A stretch of 27,045 nucleotides of DNA, taken from positions 1-27,045 of the forward strand of contig CAYOVG010000046.1 of assembly GCA_964407285.1 (NCBI GenBank), in the 5' to 3' direction. Shown one piece after another: positions 6,362 through 13,534 of the stretch (position 1 is its first letter; each line of letters begins with the position of its first letter). The DNA comes from CAYOVG01 sp964407285 (GTDB lineage Bacteria > Desulfobacterota > Syntrophobacteria > Syntrophobacterales > Syntrophobacteraceae). Below the pieces are notes generated by a model. The model saw only the letters and a list, made by a program, of their open reading frames with translations. It was not told the origin of the DNA and did no database searches. A program made the position numbers and the translations under genes.

Positions 6362-7087
6362 TTACTCCGGAGCATCCTTCTGTCCCGTCAGCGTTTGCGT
6401 GTACTCCCTTCGGACGCGGGAGGCCATGCCGTCGGCCTGCCGGATGGGTTCGGGGAGCCGGTAGCGCCCCAGGCACTGCTCCACCAGGATTCGGGAACTC
6501 TCCAGGTCGGCCATATGGCCGGGGGAAATGAAGATGGGTTTTACCCTGTCTCGCGTGCAGTAAACGTAGCCCACCACTTTGCGCCGGAAATGAAGAGGGG
6601 TGTAGTTGCCCCGTTTCAAATCCAGTTCCTCGTATTTGCCGCACAGCCGTGTCTTGGCGCAGCCGACGGTCGGGATGTTCAGTTTGAGCCCGAGGTGCGA
6701 CGCCAGCCCTATCCCGCGTGGATGGGCGATTCCCTGCCCGTCGCAAAGGATGACGTCGGGGCGGTTGCTGAGCTTGTCGAAGGCTTCCATCAGCGGCGGC
6801 GCCTCGCGAAAGGAGAGCAGCCCCGGAATATAGGGAAAAGGAGTGCGGCGTATGACGTAGACGGTTTCCAGGGGTTCCAGGTCCGGCCAGCGAAAGGTGA
6901 GCATGACCGCCACCGATTCATCGGTCGTCCTGGAATATGCAATATCCGCCGCTCCCAGAATTTCGAACCGCTCGGGGAGCGGCTGAATCCTGAGTTGCGC
7001 GGCGAGTCGTTTTTGCAGCGCAACGGCTTCTTCCGGTGTGCAGTTCCATTCTTCCACGTTCGTTTGATCTTCCGATCTCGAATCCAT
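6362..7087 (-). CDS. nfi: Endonuclease V (deoxyinosine 3'-endonuclease)
   Basis: 241 residues, slightly longer than the usual 220-230. It cuts DNA at the second phosphodiester bond 3' of deoxyinosine, starting repair of deaminated adenine. Catalytic positions are readable: D48 in GAADIAYS, E95 in PYIPGLLSFRE, D116 in VILCDGQGIAHPRGIGLASHLG, and the downstream lysine K145 in VGCAKTRLCG. The wedge-type PYIP motif is intact. The start is ATG 7087 with GGAG about 8 bp upstream. The gene is transcribed alone, convergent with the UMF1 permease and divergent from threonine ammonia-lyase across an AT-rich gap. Nothing suggests horizontal transfer. Confidence 0.95.
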   Translation of the reverse strand: MDSRSEDQTNVEEWNCTPEEAVALQKRLAAQLRIQPLPERFEILGAADIAYSRTTDESVAVMLTFRWPDLEPLETVYVIRRTPFPYIPGLLSFREAPPLMEAFDKLSNRPDVILCDGQGIAHPRGIGLASHLGLKLNIPTVGCAKTRLCGKYEELDLKRGNYTPLHFRRKVVGYVYCTRDRVKPIFISPGHMADLESSRILVEQCLGRYRLPEPIRQADGMASRVRREYTQTLTGQKDAPE

Positions 7088-7208
7088 CGATGCTCTCCGC
7101 CGGTTCGCATTGCCTTTAATCCATCTATCAGCTACCCTCAGAGTTATAATATAATCAAGAACGGCGGTCTTACGGTAATATTATATGCGATGCGCATGTG
7201 CGTGCGAG

Positions 7209-7262
7209 AACCCGCGGTTCACGGTCGCAACCCGCGGCTCGCAATCCGAAACCCGCAACTCG
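7209..7262 (-). repeat. Degenerate AACCCGC heptamer repeat before threonine ammonia-lyase
   Basis: The heptamer AACCCGC appears three times (7209, 7229 and 7250) separated by variants such as GGCTCGC, AATCCGA and AACTCGA. The unit and orientation match the copy at 3428-3471. The last unit ends about 22 bp before the start codon at 7285, so the repeat would lie in the 5' leader. Confidence 0.6.
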
Positions 7263-7284
7263 ATCAACGGAGCGCTCAACGATT

Positions 7285-8487
7285 ATGGTTTGCCTATCCG
7301 ATATTCAAGATGCATACGGAAGCGTGAAGGACAGGGTCCTTCGCACTCCTCTCATATTCTCGCCCAACCTCAGCCAAAGGACCGGCGCACAGGTCTACCT
7401 GAAACTGGAAAACCTCCAGAGGACCGGCTCGTTCAAGCTGAGGGGGGCGACGTATAAAATCAGGAAGCACCTGCAGGAGATCGGTCCCGAGGGGGTTGTT
7501 GCGGCGTCCGCCGGGAATCATGCGCAGGGGGTGGCCCTGGCGGCGAGGGATGCGGGGCTTCCCGCAACCATCATTATGCCCGATTGGGCATCCATCAGCA
7601 AGCAGGAGGCCACGCGAAACTATGGCGGAGAAGTGATTCTCGCCGGGCAGAGCATGGAGGAGAGCATCGAGACGGCGCGGGAGTTGGCCCGCGCGGGCAG
7701 AACGTTCATCCATCCGTTCAATGATTCCGACATCATAGCGGGGCAGGGGACGATAGGGCTGGAGATACTGGAAGATCTTCCCGAGCCGGACCTGGTGATC
7801 GCGCCGATAGGCGGAGGCGGGCTGGTGAGCGGGATCGCGGTGGCGGTGAAATCGCTCAGACCGAAGACTCGAGTCGTGGGCGTTCAGGCAGCGGCATGCC
7901 CGTCGGCCTACCAGGCGCGACGGGAAAGGGAGGTGGTGAGAGTCGAAGCCCGCAGGTCCATTGCCGACGGCATCGCCTTGAAGGAAATCGGGGAAATAAC
8001 GTTTCCCATCATTCAAGAAAATGTTGACGAGATCGTGCTGGTGGAGGAAGATCAGATCGCCGCGGCCATCCTGATGCTTCTGGAACGTAAGAAGATCCTG
8101 GCGGAGGGAGCCGGGGCGGTTTCGCTTGCGGCGCTGCTCGGAGGGGCCGTTGCAGTTCCCGCGGGTTCCAGGGTCGTGCTGGTAATCAGCGGGGGTAATG
8201 TGGACAGTCCGCTTCTCGACAGAATCATACGGCAGGGGCTGTTCAGAAAAGGGCGAATCATGCGTTTTTCGGTCCGGCTGGACGACGTTCCGGGAGCGCT
8301 GGCGAGGCTCCTGGCGCTCGTGGCCGCACAGCAGGCCAACGTCATCCATATCCATCACGACCGCATAGGACGTGATATGCCGGTCCACGGGAGTCGCGTG
8401 GAACTCGAGCTCGAGACGCGCGGGCCCGTTCACATCAAGCAACTCATGTCCATTCTGGAGGAAGCGGGCTATCAACTGGAAATGTAA
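7285..8487 (+). CDS. ilvA: Threonine ammonia-lyase with C-terminal ACT domain
   Basis: 400 residues from ATG 7285. The enzyme converts L-threonine to 2-oxobutyrate and ammonia using PLP. The PLP lysine is K51 in TGSFKLRGA, the cofactor phosphate loop is GGGGL (176-180), and SAGNHAQGVA (residues 75-84) is the conserved substrate loop. Residues about 325-400 form one ACT domain (RFSVRLDDVPGALARLLAL), the short layout of the roughly 400-residue bacterial enzymes, unlike the 500-residue IlvA with two ACT-like domains. Feedback control through the ACT domain is likely but unproven. GGAG lies 13 bp before the ATG, a loose spacing. The YggS-type gene follows after 12 bp. 2-oxobutyrate can feed isoleucine or propionyl-CoA; whether the role is biosynthetic or catabolic is open, so the symbol is provisional (tdcB-like is the alternative). 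Confidence 0.92.
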   Translation: MVCLSDIQDAYGSVKDRVLRTPLIFSPNLSQRTGAQVYLKLENLQRTGSFKLRGATYKIRKHLQEIGPEGVVAASAGNHAQGVALAARDAGLPATIIMPDWASISKQEATRNYGGEVILAGQSMEESIETARELARAGRTFIHPFNDSDIIAGQGTIGLEILEDLPEPDLVIAPIGGGGLVSGIAVAVKSLRPKTRVVGVQAAACPSAYQARREREVVRVEARRSIADGIALKEIGEITFPIIQENVDEIVLVEEDQIAAAILMLLERKKILAEGAGAVSLAALLGGAVAVPAGSRVVLVISGGNVDSPLLDRIIRQGLFRKGRIMRFSVRLDDVPGALARLLALVAAQQANVIHIHHDRIGRDMPVHGSRVELELETRGPVHIKQLMSILEEAGYQLEM

Positions 8488-8499
8488 GAGGTGGGGGTC

Positions 8500-9195
8500 A
8501 TGAATTCGGTTGCCGAGAATGTTGCTGCCGTCAGGGAACAGATCGAGAGTGCGTGCCTGCGGGCGGGACGTGATCCCGCGAGCGTGCGCCTTGTGGGGGT
8601 CACCAAGACCGTTGACCCGAACCGGGTGCGGGAAGCGGTAAACGCCGGAGTGTCCATCCTGGGTGAGAACTACGTGCAGGAGGCCCTGGAGAAGATGGAA
8701 ACGCTGGCGGACTTGCAGGTTTCCTGGCATTTCATCGGACACTTGCAGACCAACAAGGCCGGTACGGCGGTGCGGCGTTTCGACTGGATACACACGGTGG
8801 ATCGGGAGAAGCTGGCGGTGGAACTGGACCGGCAGGCCTGCAAGCAGGGCAGGCGGTTACCCGTGTTGATAGAGGTGGAACTGGGAGGGGAGGCCACCAA
8901 GAGCGGCGTGGTCCCGGAAGAACTCCTCCCGCTCGCTCGCAGGATCGCCTCCCTGGACGGGCTCGAACTGCGGGGGCTCATGGCGCTCCCTCCATACCTG
9001 GATGCCGAGGAGGCGCGTCCGTACTTCAGGCAGCTTCGCGGCTTGCTGGACAGGGTTCGGGATACGGTTTCCGGGCCGGAGAGCGTCACGGAGCTTTCGA
9101 TGGGGATGAGCCATGATTTCGAGGTGGCGATAGAGGAAGGGGCTACCCTGGTTCGGGTCGGCACGGCGCTCTTCGGGAGCCGTCCCGCGAGGTAG
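8500..9195 (+). CDS. yggS: YggS/PROSC-family pyridoxal-phosphate-binding protein
   Basis: 231 residues from ATG 8500, preceded by GAGGTG 6 bp upstream; a GTG at 8491 is less likely. This fold-type III PLP protein has no known catalytic activity and helps keep PLP and amino-acid/keto-acid pools balanced. The PLP lysine is in LVGVTKTVD, followed by ILGENYVQEA, WHFIGHLQTNKA, VLIEVELGGEATKSGV, RGLMALPPY, ELSMGMSHDFEVAIEEGATLVRVG and ALFG, all in family order. It lies 12 bp after threonine ammonia-lyase, a PLP enzyme, which suggests co-expression. Loss of YggS in E. coli is known to disturb threonine and 2-oxobutyrate metabolism, so the pairing makes functional sense; a direct link here is inference. 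Confidence 0.93.
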   Translation: MNSVAENVAAVREQIESACLRAGRDPASVRLVGVTKTVDPNRVREAVNAGVSILGENYVQEALEKMETLADLQVSWHFIGHLQTNKAGTAVRRFDWIHTVDREKLAVELDRQACKQGRRLPVLIEVELGGEATKSGVVPEELLPLARRIASLDGLELRGLMALPPYLDAEEARPYFRQLRGLLDRVRDTVSGPESVTELSMGMSHDFEVAIEEGATLVRVGTALFGSRPAR

Positions 9196-9263
9196 AAGTG
9201 TATGTTCCAACGGTTATGCACGCTAACGAAAAACCTGCTCAAACATCGAGAGGAGCCATGCCG

Positions 9264-9755
9264 ATGACGCCTGGAAGAGTTAGAGTCCTTGTATCATCCC
9301 TCACTTTTGCTTTTTGCATGATTCTCGGGAATTCCGCGGGCTCGACAGCATCCGAAATCAAGATGCTGAAAGGCCAGACGGTCTATGTTCCGGCATATTC
9401 TCACATCTATCATGGGGACAGGGAGCGTCCGTTCTATTTGACGGTCACATTGAGCATTCGAAATACGGACCCGGATCATGCCGTTACCGTTGTTTTAGCT
9501 GATTATTATAATACAACCGGGGAACTGGTGAAAAGGTACGTGGAAAAAGAGACGAAAATCGGCGCCATGGCGTCCGTGGATTTTGTTGTAAGCGAATCGG
9601 ATAAGAGCGGCGGGTCCGGCGCCAATTTTCTTGTCAAGTGGAAGTCGGATGCAAAGGTCACTGAGCCGGTTATCGAAACGGTGATGATCAGCACGGCGAC
9701 CCAACAGGGAATATCCTTCACTTCCCGTGGAGTAGCTATCAAGGAAGAACAGTGA
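9264..9755 (+). CDS. Secreted DUF3124 protein
   Basis: 163 residues from ATG 9264, chosen because AGGAG lies 8 bp upstream; ATG 9258 is only 2 bp from that site. The N-terminus has a basic start, a hydrophobic core (VLVSSLTFAFCMILG) and a likely signal-peptidase site after GSTA, so the mature protein is periplasmic or secreted. The rest is a beta-rich domain with QTVYVPAYSHIYHGDRERPF, LTVTLSIRNTD and VIETVMISTATQQGISFTSRG, which I recognise as DUF3124. No catalytic residues are known. It follows yggS by 68 bp and may be the last gene of that operon. The function is unknown. Confidence 0.82.
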   Translation: MTPGRVRVLVSSLTFAFCMILGNSAGSTASEIKMLKGQTVYVPAYSHIYHGDRERPFYLTVTLSIRNTDPDHAVTVVLADYYNTTGELVKRYVEKETKIGAMASVDFVVSESDKSGGSGANFLVKWKSDAKVTEPVIETVMISTATQQGISFTSRGVAIKEEQ

Positions 9756-9782
9756 GGAAATGAGCGAAGGAGGTGAGTGGTT

Positions 9783-10062
9783 ATGCGCCTGTGCATATAA
9801 TGGTTGAGCTGCCGGAAGGGGTTTTTTCAGCCATCAGGAAGAGTCCGGCTGATTTTGTGAAGGAGATGCTGCCGGCTGCCGCGGTCAAGTGGTTACGAGA
9901 TGGGGACCGTCTCACAAGCCAAGGCTGCCGAGATCGCCGGTATGAGCCGTGAGGAGTTCCTGCGGGTTCTCGAACGGTTTAGCGTCTCACCTTTTTAGAC
10001 ATCACCGGAAGAACTCGCCGAGGAACTCGAGGATGCCTGGAAAAGGGGTGATTACTACTTCT
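9783..10062 (+). pseudogene. UPF0175-family antitoxin, broken by a frameshift and a nonsense codon
   Basis: The reading frame from ATG 9800 gives MVELPEGVFSAIRKSPADF and runs to AAAVKW, then goes out of frame. Removing one T at 9893 or 9894 restores YEMGTVSQAKAAEIAGMSRE followed by EFLRVLERFSVSPF, the classic UPF0175 core. The next codon is TAG (9996-9998), where family members have Gln (CAG); in frame after it comes TSPEELAEELEDAWKRGDYY. A near-perfect ribosome site, AAGGAGGTGA (9767-9776), sits 6 bp before ATG 9783, but that frame closes after five codons (TAA 9798-9800), so a third small lesion near 9785-9792 is likely. The exact original ends are uncertain. Confidence 0.75.
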
Positions 10063-10221
10063 CCTCTGATCAGGCTCGCAAAGATCGGGCAAATCTCCTT
10101 GCTCCACGAGCTTTGCGAGGAAGCTGCAAGAAGCGAAAAGATTGACCGGGGAGCCTTGAACACGAAGCTCAAACCGGTTTTCAGAGGCAATCCTGCAAAT
10201 TTAGAGATCGTATTACAATGA
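10048..10221 (+). pseudogene. Truncated PIN-domain (DUF3368-like) toxin fused to an unrelated tail
   Basis: From GTG 10048 the protein reads VITTSPLIRLAKIGQISLLH and then ELCEE, which is the N-terminus of the DUF3368 PIN toxins that normally follow UPF0175 antitoxins. The first PIN acidic position, usually D or N before TSPLI, is Thr here. After residue 25 the sequence changes to ARSEKIDRGALNTKLKPVFR and ends at TGA 10219-10221. This lacks the rest of the PIN fold, so an internal deletion or fusion near 10120 is likely. The start overlaps the antitoxin remnant in another frame, as expected for a coupled pair. Confidence 0.65.
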
Positions 10222-10275
10222 ACGGTACAAAGATCATAGTCCGTAATCAGGGAGAATCGTGAGTGAAATGAGGGC

Positions 10276-11238
10276 TCACCACGGTATCCGGCCGGCCATG
10301 CCCTCCCTGTGGAAGAAGTCCCGGATGCACAGGCGCAGGTTTGTGTAGATTCCTTTCCGGCTGTTGGTCATGTAGATCCGGCGGCGGATGTGGAAAGTTT
10401 CGTCCGAGAGCCGCTCCACGGCGGGCAGGTCTTTATTCATATCTGCATTGTGTCTTGTCTCCAGGGCTTCCGTGAACAGCTCCACGATCTTGTCGCGCAT
10501 GCGCAGTTCGGTGTCCACCAGGAAGACCGCCAGGTGCGGCTGGAGGTCCCGAAGGCGGTCCAGGAAGGCGGAGACGGCCTGGAGTTCCACTCCACGGGGA
10601 GGTGACGACTTCACTTCCACGTAGACCATGCGGTCGGCAAACGCGGCAATCACGTCATAGTCCCCGCCGTGCGCGGTCTGCCGGAGCCGCACGTTGAAGA
10701 GGGCGGGGGACAGGAATTCGCGCTCGAAAATCCGGCTGACGAACCACTCGAGGGTAAGCCCGAGGCTCGTCACGTGTTTCGGAACGAGTTCGTACGCTCC
10801 GCCGCCCGGCAGACGCACGACCTCCATTTCCGCAAGGGCCGCCATGTAGGATCGAACCGTCTTTTCGGAGCAGTATCGATTGAGAACTCCGAGCCCCGTA
10901 CCCGTGGGGAACTGGAGGAGTTCCCTCAGGAACAGCCGGAAAGAGTAGCGTCGCATGAGATCGTAGAACCTGGCCGTCTGAACCGGGGATGCATTCACGG
11001 GCAGGATGACCCGCGCGCGTTCTCCGTGGGCGAAGACCGGGAGACCCCGCTGCGCGAGAAGGACTTCGACGGGATGCATTCCCGCGGCCCTCAGGGAGCG
11101 CCGTAGGGCGGCAACCTCCTCCCTGATTTCCCGCACCGCGGCTTTGAGGTTTTCGATCTCCCTCCTCAGGCCGCTGTCGCCGTCACTTCCCTCGTTATTC
11201 CTATCACCATCACTGGGCGGAAGCCGCATCGCGCACAT
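10276..11238 (-). CDS. Uncharacterised protein: coiled coil, winged-helix-like segment and PD-(D/E)XK nuclease-like core
   Basis: 320 residues. Residues about 22-52 form a heptad-patterned coiled coil (LRREIENLKAAVREIREEV). Residues about 105-155 look like a winged helix (VLNRYCSEKTVRSYMAALAE then MEVVRLPGGGAYELV). Residues about 160-245 contain E164 in LTLEWF, D193/D195 in HGGDYDVIAAF and E208-V-K210 in YVEVKSSPP, the arrangement of PD-(D/E)XK nucleases. No known family name comes to mind. The start overlaps the end of the CoA-transferase/GNAT gene by 29 bp (20 bp if ATG 11229 is used), so translation is probably coupled. No separate ribosome site is convincing. Nuclease activity is a prediction from the motif; a substrate or partner cannot be read. 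Confidence 0.72.
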   Translation of the reverse strand: MCAMRLPPSDGDRNNEGSDGDSGLRREIENLKAAVREIREEVAALRRSLRAAGMHPVEVLLAQRGLPVFAHGERARVILPVNASPVQTARFYDLMRRYSFRLFLRELLQFPTGTGLGVLNRYCSEKTVRSYMAALAEMEVVRLPGGGAYELVPKHVTSLGLTLEWFVSRIFEREFLSPALFNVRLRQTAHGGDYDVIAAFADRMVYVEVKSSPPRGVELQAVSAFLDRLRDLQPHLAVFLVDTELRMRDKIVELFTEALETRHNADMNKDLPAVERLSDETFHIRRRIYMTNSRKGIYTNLRLCIRDFFHREGMAGRIPW

Positions 11239-13159
11239 CCCAGGCGGCCATATCGGTCAGGCACATACTGGCCGGTTGATCGATGTTGGCGCGTATTTCG
11301 TAGAGCCCGTCGGAAAATGAACTCTCCACCACGTAACCGAGTTTTTGAAAGAGCCCCAGCACGGCCGGCGTTGAAGTATAGGCTTTGAACTGGCGGATGG
11401 ACCTGGTCCTGGCTATCTCCATCAGGTGGTGGAGGAGAAAGGAACCAACTCCGATCTGCCCGTAGTCGGGGTGAACGACGATATCGGCCTCCGCTATCAT
11501 GGTCTCCACATCCAGTTGGTAGCCGCCCAGAGCCACGATCCGTTCGGTCCCGACCTCCCCGGTCACGCCGACGATGTTCATTACCCGATGGTAGTCGATG
11601 TTCACCATCCTCTGGGTATCGTAACGAGGGTAGACTTTCATGGTGGACAGAAACCGGACGTAGGCCTCCTCCCTGGGAAGCGAATAGAAGAACTCCTTGA
11701 GTCCCCTGTCGTCGGTGGGTTTGATGGGTCTGAAAAAGACGCTGACGTCGTCGTCGAAGATTTGGGCCATTTCCCATTCGGCCGGGTAGAGCGCACCGGA
11801 GGTGATGGACACCGGCCTGAGTTCGCTCTTGAGGTAATGGAGCCTTTCGGCGGCGAGCATCAGGTCTTCCCGGAAATCCGGATGGGCGATGCCGATGAGC
11901 GCAAGCGCCCGTTCGCGAATGCTCTTGCCCTGGAGCAGGGCGCTTCCGTATTCCGTCACGACGTACTGAACGCCGCCGCGCGTGGTCACCACGCCGCTTC
12001 CCTCGGCCAGGGTGGGCACGATGCGCGATTTCCGTCCGTCGATGGTCGTGGACGGCAGCACGACGATGGCCTTCCCGCCCCGCGAGCCTCTCGCACCCCG
12101 CAGGAAATCGACCGAGCCTCCGACGCCGCTGTAAATCTCGTATCCCACGGAATCGGCGCAGATTTGCCCCGTGAGATCCACCTCGAGGGCCGAATTGATG
12201 GTCACCATCCGTTCGTTCTTCGAGATGACCAGGTAGTTGTTGGTGTACTCGATGGGGTAGAAGGCAACCATCGGGTTATTGTCGACGAAATCGTAGAGTT
12301 TTCTCGTGCCGAGGCAGAAGCTCGCGACGATTCTTCCCGGATGGAGGGTCTTGCGCGCGTTGGTGATGACGCCCTCTTCCACCAGGGGGAGATAGGCGTC
12401 GGTCAACATATCCGTGTGAACGCCGAGGTCCTTTTTGTCGTGGAGCGCCGCGAGGACGGCGTTGGGAATGCTCCCGACGCCGAGGCGGATGGTCGAGCCG
12501 TCGTCGATGAGCCTGGCCGTGTGGACGCTGATGGCTTCCGCTATGTCGTTCATGAGGGGCGGCGGGAGTTCGAGCAACGGTTCCTCATGCTCGACGAAGA
12601 CGTTTATGTCCCGTACGTGAATGAAGGAATCCCCGAGGGTCCTCGGCATCATCGGGTTCACCTGGGCGATGACGTAACGGGCGGTTTCAGCCGCGGTTTT
12701 GATGATGTCGACGGATATGCCGTAGCTGCAGTATCCGTGCTTGTCGGGCGGGGATACCTGTATGAGCGCCACGTCGATGGGCATGGTCCCGGAACGGAAA
12801 AGCGCCGGGATGTCCGCCAGGTTGATGGGCGTATAGTCGGCTCGCCCCTCGGCGACTGCTTCTCGGGACGCGGCAGCCACGAAGAATGACTTGAGCCTGC
12901 ACCTGTCGTCGAAGGATGCTTCGGTATAGCGGCTCTTCCCGAGGCTGAGGATGTGCAGGATTTCCAGGTCCGCCAGTTCCTGAACCACCTTCTCCAGGGT
13001 CTGCACGAGGTGTTGGGGTTCGCTGCACCCGGAACCGATGAACACGCGGTTGCCGCGTTTCATGGGGCGCATGGCTTTTGGCGCCGTGTTCTTTCTGCTG
13101 CGGTAAAGAGATGCCCAGGTTGGGTCCGCCACGGTGGAAGGAATTTCCGGAACATTCAT
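11210..13159 (-). CDS. Acetyl-CoA hydrolase/CoA-transferase (Cat1/4-hydroxybutyrate CoA-transferase type) fused to a C-terminal GNAT domain
   Basis: 649 residues. Residues about 30-450 are a family I-like CoA-transferase with GNRVFIGSGCSEPQHLV, DVALIQVSPPDKHGYCSYG, GVGSIPNAVL (227-236), INSALEVDLTGQICADS, SGVGGSVDFLRGA and YVVTEYGSALLQGKS. Residues about 472-630 are a GNAT acetyltransferase with the acetyl-CoA loop YGQIGVGSFLLHHLM (566-580). The residue about 20 after GSIP, in HTDM, is D250; in well-studied 4-hydroxybutyrate CoA-transferases this position is the catalytic Glu (HxEM). The hydrolase/transferase reaction would move CoA between acetate or propionate and other acids, useful in a short-chain-acid metabolism. 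ATG 13159 has AAGGA 7 bp upstream. It shares its transcript with the overlapping nuclease-like gene. The function of the GNAT part is unknown. Confidence 0.9.
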   Translation of the reverse strand: MNVPEIPSTVADPTWASLYRSRKNTAPKAMRPMKRGNRVFIGSGCSEPQHLVQTLEKVVQELADLEILHILSLGKSRYTEASFDDRCRLKSFFVAAASREAVAEGRADYTPINLADIPALFRSGTMPIDVALIQVSPPDKHGYCSYGISVDIIKTAAETARYVIAQVNPMMPRTLGDSFIHVRDINVFVEHEEPLLELPPPLMNDIAEAISVHTARLIDDGSTIRLGVGSIPNAVLAALHDKKDLGVHTDMLTDAYLPLVEEGVITNARKTLHPGRIVASFCLGTRKLYDFVDNNPMVAFYPIEYTNNYLVISKNERMVTINSALEVDLTGQICADSVGYEIYSGVGGSVDFLRGARGSRGGKAIVVLPSTTIDGRKSRIVPTLAEGSGVVTTRGGVQYVVTEYGSALLQGKSIRERALALIGIAHPDFREDLMLAAERLHYLKSELRPVSITSGALYPAEWEMAQIFDDDVSVFFRPIKPTDDRGLKEFFYSLPREEAYVRFLSTMKVYPRYDTQRMVNIDYHRVMNIVGVTGEVGTERIVALGGYQLDVETMIAEADIVVHPDYGQIGVGSFLLHHLMEIARTRSIRQFKAYTSTPAVLGLFQKLGYVVESSFSDGLYEIRANIDQPASMCLTDMAAWDVRDAASAQ

Positions 13160-13336
13160 GGATTATCCTTTGCACGGCGTCGACCGGTCGTTTCGCGGTC
13201 GATCCGTTTTTCTCGGGAAGTCGAGGCCTTATGGGCCCGCTTCCCCTGAGCGACGAGAAGAGTGCGCCGATGCGCCGATCACAGGTTCCAATCTGTTATT
13301 CCGTCAGGATCAGCAGAATCTGTTCCATCGGTATCT

Positions 13337-13365
13337 ATTGTATAGGGATTCGCTCTTCCCGCCAA
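13337..13365 (-). promoter_or_regulatory. Sigma70-like promoter for the CoA-transferase/GNAT gene
   Basis: On the minus strand TTGGCG (13365-13360) and TACAAT (13342-13337) are separated by exactly 17 bp. The transcript would start near 13330, leaving a leader of about 170 nt before ATG 13159. Two direct AATCTGTT repeats (13290-13297 and 13317-13324, 27 bp apart) lie in the early leader and could be a regulator site. Confidence 0.5.
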
Positions 13366-13416
13366 CAGGATAGATGATGGAGAGATGAATAAGGGGAGTC
13401 TTGCGCCGGGGGAGTG

Positions 13417-13468
13417 GACCATTTCGCGGGTGGTCGTGGCTTTCACACCACCCACCCGCGAAATGGTC
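13417..13468. repeat. Long perfect inverted repeat (17-bp arms)
   Basis: Arms at 13417-13433 and 13452-13468 are exact reverse complements (GACCATTTCGCGGGTGG), with an 18-nt loop that has its own GTGG/CCAC pairing. A further GTG/CAC pairs outside a one-base bulge. Neither strand has a T-tract after it. It lies between the D,D-carboxypeptidase stop and the CoA-transferase promoter, so it could stop or stabilise the carboxypeptidase transcript, or be a dispersed palindromic element. Confidence 0.75.
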
Positions 13469-13534
13469 TCACCTAAGTTCCGCGGAAAACCAACCACAAC
13501 CCTCGAAACGGTTACGGTCGGATTCGTTTGAAGT

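Noticed and set aside
7145..7150. TATAAT as -10 box for threonine ammonia-lyase
   Set aside because: No -35-like hexamer lies 16-18 bp upstream, and the area is simply AT-rich between divergent genes.
11426..12889. 487-codon plus-strand frame opposite the CoA-transferase
   Set aside because: Same reason: antisense shadow of a clear gene, composition dominated by Asp, Gly, Val and Arg.
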